From Polaromonas sp. (GTDB taxonomy: Bacteria; Pseudomonadota; Gammaproteobacteria; Burkholderiales; Burkholderiaceae_C): a stretch of DNA of 9,587 nucleotides. Positions 1 through 6,284 of the stretch are shown here, piece by piece; the first letter of the stretch is position 1, and the number at the start of each line of letters is the position of its first letter. Location: positions 1 to 9,587 of the forward strand of contig JABMMH010000430.1 in assembly GCA_013205645.1 (NCBI GenBank), in the 5' to 3' direction. The position numbers were made by a program, and so were the translations under genes. The notes under the pieces are model-generated. The model did no database searches and had not been told where the DNA came from. It was given only the letters and a program-made list of their open reading frames with translations.

Positions 1-86
1 GAGAGTTGAAGCAGCCGAATGGATTGTTGCAACTGTGGCGTGAGCGCCAAGTGCTGGGACATCCGAAGTGAAAGGCTTTGCTTCAT
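1..86 (-). CDS. rpoN: RNA polymerase sigma-54 factor, N-terminal fragment (runs off the left edge)
   Basis: Only the first 28 codons are inside the window. They read MKQSLSLRMSQHLALTP and continue with QSIRLLQL, which is the Gln/Leu-rich start of region I of sigma-54. In this family region I contacts the -12 promoter element and the AAA+ activator and holds the polymerase in a closed complex until ATP-driven activation. The ATG at 86-84 lies 13 nt after the lptB stop, and lptB-rpoN is a very common proteobacterial order, which supports the call. No good Shine-Dalgarno sequence precedes the ATG, so translation may depend on ribosomes arriving from lptB. The DNA-binding and core-binding domains lie outside the window and could not be checked. 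Confidence 0.93.
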   Translation of the reverse strand, partial: MKQSLSLRMSQHLALTPQLQQSIRLLQL

Positions 87-100
87 TTTTGTACAGCCAT
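83..100 (-). other. Five-codon minicistron bridging lptB stop and rpoN start
   Basis: The lptB stop reads TGATG, so its last base is the A of a new ATG. That ATG opens a five-codon frame (M-A-V-Q-K) whose TGA overlaps the rpoN start as ATGA. The stop/start overlaps at both ends are direct sequence facts. The idea that ribosomes reinitiate through it to couple rpoN translation to lptB is inference. The frame has no Shine-Dalgarno sequence of its own and may be chance, since TGATG and ATGA overlaps are frequent in compact operons. Confidence 0.3.
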
Positions 101-870
101 CACATTCGGAAGTGTTCGCCTAAGTACACGCGTCGAACATCGGCATTGTTGACGATGTCTTGTGGTGTACCTTGTGCCAGCACGCGGCCTTCGCTGATGA
201 TGTAAGCGTGGTCGCAAATGCCCAAGGTTTCGCGCACGTTGTGGTCGGTGATGAGCACGCCAATGCCGCGCGCCTTCAGGAACCCGATGATGCGCTGAAT
301 TTCAATGACGGCGATCGGATCGATGCCGGCGAATGGTTCGTCCAACAAAATAAAGCGTGGCTGGGTAGCGAGGGCACGGGCGATTTCGACGCGGCGGCGT
401 TCACCGCCAGACAGTGCTGGCGCAGGCGAGTCGCGCAAATGCTCGACCCGCAACTCTTGCAGCAAGCTGTCGGTGCGCTGGCGAATCTCGGCTTCGCTTA
501 GTGGTTTGCCAGCAGCATCAACCTGCAGCTCCAGCACGGCGCGCACATTTTGCTCAACCGTGAGTTTGCGAAAGATCGACGCCTCCTGCGGCAAATAGCT
601 CAGGCCGAGCCGGGCGCGCCGGTGAATCGGCATGCGTTCGACCGCTTGGCCGTCAATGCTGATCTGGCCGGCGTCAGCCCGTACCAAGCCAACGATCATG
701 TAGAACGAAGTGGTCTTGCCAGCGCCGTTCGGGCCCAGCAGACCGACCACTTCGCCGCTTTGCACAGCAAGCGAAACGTCCTTGACGACCTTGCGGCTAC
801 CGTATGATTTTTGCAGTCCTTGCGCTACGAGGCGACTGGGCGTGAGGGCTTGCTTGGGGTCCAGATCCAT
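100..870 (-). CDS. lptB: LPS export ABC transporter ATP-binding protein LptB
   Basis: This is the cytoplasmic ATPase that works with the LptF/LptG membrane proteins to extract lipopolysaccharide from the inner membrane and push it onto the LptC-LptA bridge. The 256-residue product has a complete nucleotide-binding fold: Walker A GPNGAGKTT (46-54), Q-loop Gln95 in SYLPQEASIF, signature LSGGE (153-157), Walker B FILLDEP with catalytic Glu178, D-loop AGIDP and switch His210. The SYLPQEASIFRKLTVEQN segment and the ITDHNVRETL stretch are typical of LptB rather than amino-acid or sugar importers. It is slightly longer than E. coli LptB (241 aa), with the excess at the N-terminus, so a start inside the first 15 codons cannot be excluded. 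It begins 10 nt after lptA and leads into rpoN, forming one transcription unit. Confidence 0.96.
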   Translation of the reverse strand: MDLDPKQALTPSRLVAQGLQKSYGSRKVVKDVSLAVQSGEVVGLLGPNGAGKTTSFYMIVGLVRADAGQISIDGQAVERMPIHRRARLGLSYLPQEASIFRKLTVEQNVRAVLELQVDAAGKPLSEAEIRQRTDSLLQELRVEHLRDSPAPALSGGERRRVEIARALATQPRFILLDEPFAGIDPIAVIEIQRIIGFLKARGIGVLITDHNVRETLGICDHAYIISEGRVLAQGTPQDIVNNADVRRVYLGEHFRM

Positions 871-880
871 CAGGGAATTC

Positions 881-1528
881 TTACTTTTTGTCGATGCTCA
901 GCGTGGTGCTGGGGCGCAGACCGGGGGATGGGACGGGATTGACCGTTGCGGCAGGCTTCGCAGCCGAGGCCGCACCCGCCGCGGCCGGTGCTGGCGCGCG
1001 GGGTGCCAACAAGGCGCGCACACGCCCGCTTGGGTTGGACGCGGTTCGGACGGGCTGGGCACTGCCGTCGACCGTGAAAACATCGGTGGTGTTCTCGTAG
1101 CGAATCAGTGCGCCGTTCGACTCATCTGCCAGCTTGCCACCCACATAGCGACGCAGCACGGCCTTGCGGATGAACTTGACGTTGTCGGCTTGGCTGTCGT
1201 ACTCGATGCGTTCGCCTTCGCCTTCAATGACCTCATCGACACCGTCGCGCTTGCTGCGGTAATACGCCAGTTTGCCGGGCTCCGCGATGACCACGGCCTG
1301 CTGATAGCCCTGAGCATCTTGAAACACATCGACGCGGGCGCCCCGAATGAGGATACTGCCTTTGGTGATGATGACGTTGCCCGTGAAAATACTGCTCTGC
1401 TTGAGGTCGTCATAGCGCAGGGCATCCGACTCAGCGTTCATGGGCATGTCGCGGTCGGCTTTTTCAGCCATCGCCGGAAGCGCCGTCAGCAGGGCCAAAG
1501 TCAACAGCAGGGAGGGGAAGTAGTTCAT
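881..1528 (-). CDS. lptA: Periplasmic LPS transport protein LptA
   Basis: LptA is the periplasmic beta-jellyroll protein that forms the bridge carrying LPS from LptC to the outer-membrane LptD/E complex. I chose the ATG at 1528-1526 (215 aa) because it opens directly into a Sec signal peptide, MNYFPSLLLTLALLTALPAMA, with probable cleavage after A-M-A (residue 21). A GTG 17 codons upstream (1579) stays open but would bury the signal peptide and lies upstream of the likely -10 element. Residues 30-160 form the OstA-type domain, with a characteristic FTGNVIITKGSILIRGARV strand (48-66) and a RIEYD repeat further on. From about 172 the protein becomes a low-complexity Ala/Pro tail that looks disordered, making it longer than E. 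coli LptA (185 aa). lptB follows after 10 nt. No lptC lies upstream; a terminator and dsbA are there instead. Confidence 0.92.
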   Translation of the reverse strand: MNYFPSLLLTLALLTALPAMAEKADRDMPMNAESDALRYDDLKQSSIFTGNVIITKGSILIRGARVDVFQDAQGYQQAVVIAEPGKLAYYRSKRDGVDEVIEGEGERIEYDSQADNVKFIRKAVLRRYVGGKLADESNGALIRYENTTDVFTVDGSAQPVRTASNPSGRVRALLAPRAPAPAAAGAASAAKPAATVNPVPSPGLRPSTTLSIDKK

Positions 1529-1561
1529 AAGGGCACGAATCTTGCTGAGTGTTAACTTCTG

Positions 1562-1567
1562 ATTGTA
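1562..1567 (-). promoter_or_regulatory. Candidate -10 element for the lptA-lptB-rpoN unit
   Basis: The minus strand reads TACAAT here, a five-of-six match to the sigma-70 -10 consensus. It lies between the dsbA terminator and lptA, where a promoter is expected. Initiation about 7 nt downstream would give a leader of roughly 27 nt before the ATG at 1528. No convincing -35 hexamer sits 16-18 nt upstream, so the assignment is tentative. Confidence 0.3.
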
Positions 1568-1603
1568 GCCAGCACACACCCTTGCGTCTGCCCTGCCCCG
1601 ATA

Positions 1604-1638
1604 AAAAGCCGCCTGTTACAAAGCACCAGGCGGCTTTT
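1604..1638 (-). terminator. Rho-independent terminator after dsbA, symmetric
   Basis: A perfect stem pairs GCCGCCTG (1608-1615) with CAGGCGGC (1627-1634) around an 11-nt loop. The flanking AAAA/TTTT extends it to 12 bp. On the minus strand the stem is followed by TTTTTAT, a good U-tract, 19 nt after the dsbA stop. The T-run on the plus side (TTTTCTT) would allow it to work in both directions. It should separate the argS-SPOR-dsbA unit from lptA-lptB-rpoN. Confidence 0.85.
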
Positions 1639-1657
1639 CTTGGCTGCCGTTAGCGCT

Positions 1658-2317
1658 TTATTTGCTCTTGCGGGCCAGCGTGATCAGATGGTCAGCAACC
1701 GACAGCGCACGCTCCATGGTGCCAGCCAAAGAACCCGAGGTGTAGTAACGGCCGGCCACGCCCAAGGCCGGCACGCCGTCCACCTTGAAGGCGTCTTGCA
1801 ACTGCGTCGCTTTACGGGCTTTCATGTTGACCGGGAAGGAGTTGTAGAGCTCGCTGAACTTGGCTTTGTTGAGACCTTGTTTTTCAGCCCAAGTGGCCAC
1901 CAGCTCAGCCGTGTTGAGCGCCTGCTTTTCAACGTGAATCGCGTGGAAGACCTTTTTGTGCAGCGCATCGACCTTGCCCAAGGCTTCCAGCACGTAATAC
2001 AGGCGCTGCTGCGGCTCGAAATCAGGTCGGAATGAAACCGGAACGCGGCGCACCACGACATCTTTGGCCGCCCTTTTAGCCCACGCGTCGAACTGTGGCT
2101 CAAAGACGTTGCAATGCGGGCAGCTGTACCAAAAGAACTCGACCACTTCGATTTGGCCGGCAGCGGCTTCGACCGGTGCTGGCTTGTCCAGCAGCAAATA
2201 ATCGGTGCCCTCGGCGAGCGGCTTGCCTTGGGCTTGGGCCGTCAGGGGCAGTGCGACCGTCAGACCTGTCAAGGTGGCAGCAGACAAAGCGGCTTGAGAA
2301 AAATCACGACGTTGCAT
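1658..2317 (-). CDS. dsbA: DsbA-type periplasmic thiol:disulfide oxidoreductase
   Basis: The protein introduces disulfide bonds into folding periplasmic proteins and is normally re-oxidised by DsbB. The thioredoxin-like fold carries the redox motif CPHC at residues 66-69 within EFFWYSCPHC, which is the DsbA active-site signature, and the conserved cis-proline loop GVPA near 181-184. At 219 aa it matches the family. I chose the ATG at 2317-2315, preceded by AAGGA (2332-2328); a TTG one codon earlier is the alternative. The N-terminus MQRRDFSQ, a mildly hydrophobic stretch and T-A-Q-A (cleavage near residue 29) form an export signal that resembles a twin-arginine signal (RRxF) as much as a Sec one. 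It follows the SPOR gene by 26 nt and ends at a strong terminator. A DsbC/DsbG isomerase is unlikely given the motif and size. Confidence 0.92.
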   Translation of the reverse strand: MQRRDFSQAALSAATLTGLTVALPLTAQAQGKPLAEGTDYLLLDKPAPVEAAAGQIEVVEFFWYSCPHCNVFEPQFDAWAKRAAKDVVVRRVPVSFRPDFEPQQRLYYVLEALGKVDALHKKVFHAIHVEKQALNTAELVATWAEKQGLNKAKFSELYNSFPVNMKARKATQLQDAFKVDGVPALGVAGRYYTSGSLAGTMERALSVADHLITLARKSK

Positions 2318-2343
2318 CAATGTGTCATCCTTGTTGAGTGGGG

Positions 2344-2970
2344 TTATTTTTGAACGCGTACCAGCGCGGCTTCGACGCCGCCGCTGTCAAGTCGAGTTTT
2401 GGCTTTGTCGGCATCGTCTTTTTTGTCAAACGGACCCAGTCGAACGCGGTAGACCACACGGCCCGACTGCTCGCGCTCGCTGACACGGGCCATCAAGCCC
2501 ATCAACGCCACCTTGGCGCGTTGTTGCTCGGCATCTTCAGGCGTGCGAAAAGCACCGGCCTGGACAAAGTAATTGAAAGGGTCAGCCCCGGCGGCTGGTG
2601 CTGCCGCAGGCGTCACCGGCGGCGACAAGGCCGGCAGTGACATCGGCGGCGGAGCGGCGGCAGGCCCGGCTGCGGCGTCAACTTTGGCTCGAGCCAAGTC
2701 GCCCAAAGGATCAGCCGAAGGGCCGGCAGCTGGTGCGGCTTCGGCAGGTACAGGTTTGACCACCGGCCGATTGGCCAACCCAGTGTTGGGATCCCAGTCG
2801 CGATTTCTTTGAGCTTCAGCGGCTTCGTTTTCTGCCGCGCGCGGGGGCGTCTTGTTCATGAAGGGCATCGGCACCTTGGTGATGTAGACCGCCACGGCCA
2901 ATGCCGCACCCAGTCCGATCAGGGCGCCCAGAATGAAACCCAAAAGGGTTCCGCCGCGTTGCTTTTTCAT
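2344..2970 (-). CDS. SPOR-domain inner-membrane protein (FtsN-like)
   Basis: This 208-residue protein has the layout of FtsN-type division proteins: a short basic cytoplasmic N-terminus (MKKQRGG), one membrane helix at about 9-30 (LLGFILGALIGLGAALAVAV), a long Ala/Pro-rich periplasmic linker (about 70-130), and a C-terminal SPOR domain at about 133-208. The SPOR domain shows the two expected strands, YFVQAGAF and YRVRLGPF. SPOR domains bind septal peptidoglycan lacking stem peptides, so a role at the division site is the reasonable family-level inference. It could be FtsN itself or one of several SPOR paralogues, so I give no symbol. It starts 11 nt after argS and precedes dsbA by 26 nt, so it is probably co-transcribed with both. 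Its Shine-Dalgarno sequence is weak. Confidence 0.88.
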   Translation of the reverse strand: MKKQRGGTLLGFILGALIGLGAALAVAVYITKVPMPFMNKTPPRAAENEAAEAQRNRDWDPNTGLANRPVVKPVPAEAAPAAGPSADPLGDLARAKVDAAAGPAAAPPPMSLPALSPPVTPAAAPAAGADPFNYFVQAGAFRTPEDAEQQRAKVALMGLMARVSEREQSGRVVYRVRLGPFDKKDDADKAKTRLDSGGVEAALVRVQK

Positions 2971-2981
2971 AGTGAGATTCT

Positions 2982-4736
2982 TTACATTTTGGCTGGGGCG
3001 CTAACGCCCAGCACTTGCAAACCATTGTGCAACACCTGACGCGTCGCGGCCACCAGCGCCAGCCTTGCCAGCTTGACATCTTCGTCATCGACCAAGATGC
3101 GCTCGGCGTCGTAGTAGCTGTGGTAGTTGGCCGCCAATTCGCGCAGGTAAAAGGCCACGTCATGCGGCGCAAAACCGCTGGCGGCATTGCTCAGCATGTC
3201 TGGGTATTTGGCCAGCAGCAACATCAACGATTGGGCTTGTGGGCTGTCCAGCGGCGAGAGATCAACGTCGAGCAACTCGTCTGCAATCGCCAACACGCGC
3301 TCGGCCCTGAACTGCTGTTCGTCTTGCCCGCTTGGCAGCAAGCTTTTGATGTCTTCGTCGTCGAGGCTCGCATGCCGTAACAGCACCGAGCAAATACGCG
3401 CGTGGGCGTATTGCACGTAGTAGACCGGGTTTTCGTTGTTCTTGGCCAGCGCCAAATCGATGTCAAAGACGTATTCGGTATCGGGCTTGCGACTCAGCAA
3501 AAAGAAACGCACAGCATCTTTGCTGGTCCACTCGATCAGGTCGCGCAGCGTGACGTAACTGCCCGCGCGTTTGGAGATTTTCACCTCCTCGCCGTGACGC
3601 ACCACGCGCACCATGGTGTGCAGCACGTAGTCGGGATAGTTGGCCGGAATGCCGGCACCGGCGGCTTGCAGTCCGGCGCGCACGCGGGCAATCGTGCCGT
3701 GGTGGTCCATGCCCTGGATGTTGATGGCGCGGGTGTAGCCGCGTTCCCATTTGGCCAAGTGGTAGGCGACGTCGGGCACAAAGTAGGTGTAGCTGCCGTC
3801 GCTCTTTTTCATGACGCGGTCTTTGTCGTCACCATAGTCGGTCGACTTGAGCCACAGCGCGCCATCCAGCTCGTAGGTTTTGCCGGCGTCTTTCAGCTTG
3901 CCAACGGTCTGCTCAACCCGGCCCGAACTGTACAAGCTGGACTCCAAGTAATAGTTGTTGAAGCTGACCGAAAACGCTTTCAGGTCCAGGTCCTGCTCGT
4001 GGCGCAAGTAAGCCACGGCAAACTGACGAATCGCGTCGAGGTCTTCGATGTCGCCAGAGGCGGTGTATTCGCGGTCGTCTGAGCGCACGGTTTTTTGGGC
4101 CATGAAATCGCGTGCGATGTCGTCGATGTAGTCGCCGTTGTACGCCGGGTCTGGCCACAGGGGGTCACCGGGTTTGAGGCCTTTGGCGCGCGCTTGCGTG
4201 CTGGTGGCCAGCGTGTGGATTTGCACGCCAGCGTCGTTGTAATAGAACTCGCGGTAAACGTCCCAGCCTTGCGTCGCGTACAGGTTGCAAATCGCGTCGC
4301 CCAAAGCGGCTTGCCGGCCGTGGCCAACGTGCAGTGGCCCGGTCGGGTTGGCCGAGACAAACTCGACGATCATGCGCGGCTGAACGTCCGGGTGTTGCTG
4401 GCCATAGGCGCTGCCGCTGCGCAGCACTTCGCGCACGGTTTCTTGCTTGGCCGCAGGCTTCAGCCGGATGTTGAGAAAGCCCGGCCCGGCGATTTCAATC
4501 GCGTCGACCCAGCGCTCAAAAGCCGGCGCCTGCAGCAACACGGTGCGCAGATTCTCAGCCACTTGACGCGGGTTGAGCTTGAGGGGTTTGGCCAGTTGCA
4601 TGGCAGCGGTGCAGGCCAAGTCACCATGGGCCGCCACTTTGGGCGACTCAAAAGCGGCTTTGTCGCCGGCACCGGGGGAGAGTTCTTCCAGCCCGGCAGC
4701 CAAAGCTGCGAGCAAGTCTTTTTTAATCGAGAGCAT
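2982..4736 (-). CDS. argS: Arginyl-tRNA synthetase (class Ia)
   Basis: The enzyme charges tRNA-Arg with arginine using ATP in the cytoplasm. The 584-residue product is full length for the family (E. coli 577 aa). It has an N-terminal additional domain (about 1-92), then the Rossmann catalytic domain with the HIGH-type motif HVGH (136-139) in NPTGPLHVGHGRQAALGD, and a recognisable KMSKS-type loop KISKR (386-390), which E. coli ArgS lacks in clear form. The C-terminal helical anticodon-binding domain (about 465-584) includes the conserved Tyr-rich AANYHSYYDAERIL segment. The ATG at 4736 is the only reasonable start, because it precedes the N-terminal domain directly. It has little Shine-Dalgarno sequence. 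A TAAAAT element 6 nt upstream (4748-4743) could be a -10 giving a very short leader. It heads the argS-SPOR-dsbA cluster, 47 nt after ggpS. Confidence 0.97.
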   Translation of the reverse strand: MLSIKKDLLAALAAGLEELSPGAGDKAAFESPKVAAHGDLACTAAMQLAKPLKLNPRQVAENLRTVLLQAPAFERWVDAIEIAGPGFLNIRLKPAAKQETVREVLRSGSAYGQQHPDVQPRMIVEFVSANPTGPLHVGHGRQAALGDAICNLYATQGWDVYREFYYNDAGVQIHTLATSTQARAKGLKPGDPLWPDPAYNGDYIDDIARDFMAQKTVRSDDREYTASGDIEDLDAIRQFAVAYLRHEQDLDLKAFSVSFNNYYLESSLYSSGRVEQTVGKLKDAGKTYELDGALWLKSTDYGDDKDRVMKKSDGSYTYFVPDVAYHLAKWERGYTRAINIQGMDHHGTIARVRAGLQAAGAGIPANYPDYVLHTMVRVVRHGEEVKISKRAGSYVTLRDLIEWTSKDAVRFFLLSRKPDTEYVFDIDLALAKNNENPVYYVQYAHARICSVLLRHASLDDEDIKSLLPSGQDEQQFRAERVLAIADELLDVDLSPLDSPQAQSLMLLLAKYPDMLSNAASGFAPHDVAFYLRELAANYHSYYDAERILVDDEDVKLARLALVAATRQVLHNGLQVLGVSAPAKM

Positions 4737-4749
4737 CCGCTGATTTTAC

Positions 4750-4783
4750 GGTGAAGGCCGCCGGGTCAGCGGCGACCTTCACC
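4750..4783. repeat. Stem-loop immediately after the ggpS stop, no U-tract
   Basis: GGTGAAGG (4750-4757) is perfectly inverted as CCTTCACC (4776-4783). Inside it, CCGC (4758-4761) can pair with GCGG (4769-4772) beyond a 3-nt bulge, leaving a 7-nt loop. The arm starts at the base next to the ggpS stop codon. The minus-strand sequence after it is GTAAAATCA and the plus-strand sequence is TCACTTGCC, so neither side has the T-run of an intrinsic terminator. It may protect the ggpS mRNA 3' end, cause pausing or attenuation before argS, or be a weak terminator. Confidence 0.6.
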
Positions 4784-6271
4784 TCACTTGCCTGAAGCCG
4801 TCAGCTTGGCAAACTTACCCATCACATGCTGAGTCCAATAAGCGATGTCGTATTGCTTGACATGTGCCAGCAGACTCTGCATGCGGGCGCGGCGTTCTTC
4901 TTCCGGCATGTCGATGGCCTTGTCGATGCCTTCGTCCATCGAGTCGCGGCTAAAGGGGTTGGCCAGCACCGCGTCTTTCAGCTCCATGGCGGAGCCGGCG
5001 AACTCAGACAACACCAGCACGCCCGGCTGGCCATTTTTAGCCGCCACGAACTCTTTGGCAACCAAGTTCAAGCCGTCACGCAATGGCGTGATCCAGGCGA
5101 TGTCAGCCGCCCGGTAAGCACACACCACTTCTTCAAACGGCAGCGGCGTGGTCGACAGCATGATGGGCAGCCAGCTCATGGTTCCGAAGTGCCCGTTGAT
5201 GCGGCCCACCAGTTGTTCAATCTTGCGCTGCTCGGCTTTGTAAACTTCCATGCCATCGGCGGCAGACACCGTCACCAGCAGCAGTTTGACGCGACCAATC
5301 AGCTCAGGCCGGCGGCGCAACAGTCGGTCAAAAGCGTCGAGCTGCTGGCGCGTGCCTTTGGCGTAATCCACCCGGCTGACCGAGACAATCACGATCTCGG
5401 AGTTCAGGTCACTGCGCATTTTTTCGGTGCAAGCCAAGCCAGCTTCGGACTCCACGGCGTCGATGATCCGATCTGGCGTGGTGCCAATCGGCCACGTGTC
5501 GATCAAAATGCTGCGCCCTTCGTAGTCCAGGCTGCTGGTCACCACGGGTTCGGACATGCCTTGACCACTGGTGCAAATCGCCTCGGGCACCGGCTCTTCG
5601 TGCCGAATGACGCCGCTGCGCAGACCTTGGGCCACGGCGCAGAAGTTCTGGCTGTAACGCGCCACATGAAAACCAATCATGTCGCAGTCCAACAAGCTGC
5701 CGAGAATCTCGTCACGCCACGGCATGACGTTGAAGACATCGGGACCTGGAAACGGCGTGTGGTGCATGAAGGCGATCTTCAGGTCGGGCCGCATCGCACG
5801 CACAAACTTCGGTACCAACCACAGGTTGTAGTCATGAATCCAGACCACGGCACCCTGCGCCGCTTGTTCGCAGGCGGCCTCGGCAAAGAGTCGGTTGACC
5901 TCCCTGAACATCGCCCAATCGGTGTTTTCTGTCGAGTACAGCCAAGGGAAGGAGTTGAGCACCGGCCACAGCGCTTCTTTTGACACCACGTGGTAAAACT
6001 GGTTGATCTGGGCGGCATCCAGCGGCAGTCGCACCACATCGTAGTCGCCGGTGCTCTCCTTCATGGTGATGCGGCGCTCAAATTTGCCTTTTTTGCCAAC
6101 AGCGGCTTTTTTCCAAGCGACCCAAACGGCCTTGTCGACCTGGCTGAAAAAGCCCTTGATCGACGGGATGATGCCGTTCGGACTGCGCGGTTCACGCAGC
6201 AAAGGTTTGCCGTTTTCGATGACCTCTTCGTAAGGTTGGCGGTGATAGACAACGACCAGTTGGGTGTTCAT
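4784..6271 (-). CDS. ggpS: Glucosylglycerol-phosphate synthase-type glycosyltransferase (GT20 family)
   Basis: A 495-residue GT20 retaining glycosyltransferase. The N-terminus LVVVYHRQPYEEVIENGK followed by SPNGIIPSIKGFF (30-42) matches what I recall of cyanobacterial GgpS proteins. OtsA instead begins with a SNR motif and a GG loop. The predicted reaction is therefore ADP-glucose plus glycerol 3-phosphate to glucosylglycerol phosphate, the first step to the osmoprotectant glucosylglycerol. Shared catalytic features are WIHDYNLWLVP (144-154), HHTPFPGPDVF (170-180), the nucleotide-sugar Arg300/Lys305 pair in SRVDYAKGT, and PLRDGLNLVAKE with Asp399 and Glu407. The usual GgpS length is near 495-500 aa, so it is complete. 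The ATG has a good AAGGA 8 nt upstream, overlapping the stop of the phosphatase gene. Trehalose-6-phosphate synthase is the alternative and the annotation an automatic pipeline might give. Confidence 0.85.
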   Translation of the reverse strand: MNTQLVVVYHRQPYEEVIENGKPLLREPRSPNGIIPSIKGFFSQVDKAVWVAWKKAAVGKKGKFERRITMKESTGDYDVVRLPLDAAQINQFYHVVSKEALWPVLNSFPWLYSTENTDWAMFREVNRLFAEAACEQAAQGAVVWIHDYNLWLVPKFVRAMRPDLKIAFMHHTPFPGPDVFNVMPWRDEILGSLLDCDMIGFHVARYSQNFCAVAQGLRSGVIRHEEPVPEAICTSGQGMSEPVVTSSLDYEGRSILIDTWPIGTTPDRIIDAVESEAGLACTEKMRSDLNSEIVIVSVSRVDYAKGTRQQLDAFDRLLRRRPELIGRVKLLLVTVSAADGMEVYKAEQRKIEQLVGRINGHFGTMSWLPIMLSTTPLPFEEVVCAYRAADIAWITPLRDGLNLVAKEFVAAKNGQPGVLVLSEFAGSAMELKDAVLANPFSRDSMDEGIDKAIDMPEEERRARMQSLLAHVKQYDIAYWTQHVMGKFAKLTASGK

Positions 6272-6279
6272 TTTTTCAG

Positions 6280-6284
6280 TCCTT
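6280..6284 (-). promoter_or_regulatory. Shine-Dalgarno of ggpS overlapping the ggpP stop codon
   Basis: The minus strand reads TGAAGGACTGAAAAAATG from the ggpP stop to the ggpS start. AAGGA begins with the last base of the stop codon and lies 8 nt before the ATG. This layout favours immediate reinitiation and coupled synthesis of the two enzymes. Confidence 0.75.

Noticed and set aside
3..71. Possible C-terminal tail of a plus-strand gene ending with TGA at 69-71
   Set aside because: A 22-codon tail can be read on the plus strand, but the minus strand here encodes an unmistakable RpoN N-terminus starting 13 nt after lptB.
710..1555. Plus-strand open frame (281 codons) across lptB and lptA
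   Set aside because: It runs antisense across the lptA/lptB junction, has no recognisable motifs, and both opposite genes are certain.
1529..1579. Upstream GTG start for lptA (17 extra residues)
   Set aside because: It would place MCAGYNQKL before a good signal peptide and overlap the candidate -10 element. The ATG at 1528 explains the protein better.
4826..5983. Long plus-strand open frame (385 codons) opposite ggpS
   Set aside because: It lies wholly antisense to a clearly conserved GT20 enzyme. Its product shows no recognisable domain and is rich in His, Arg and Gln, as expected for the complement of a high-GC gene.
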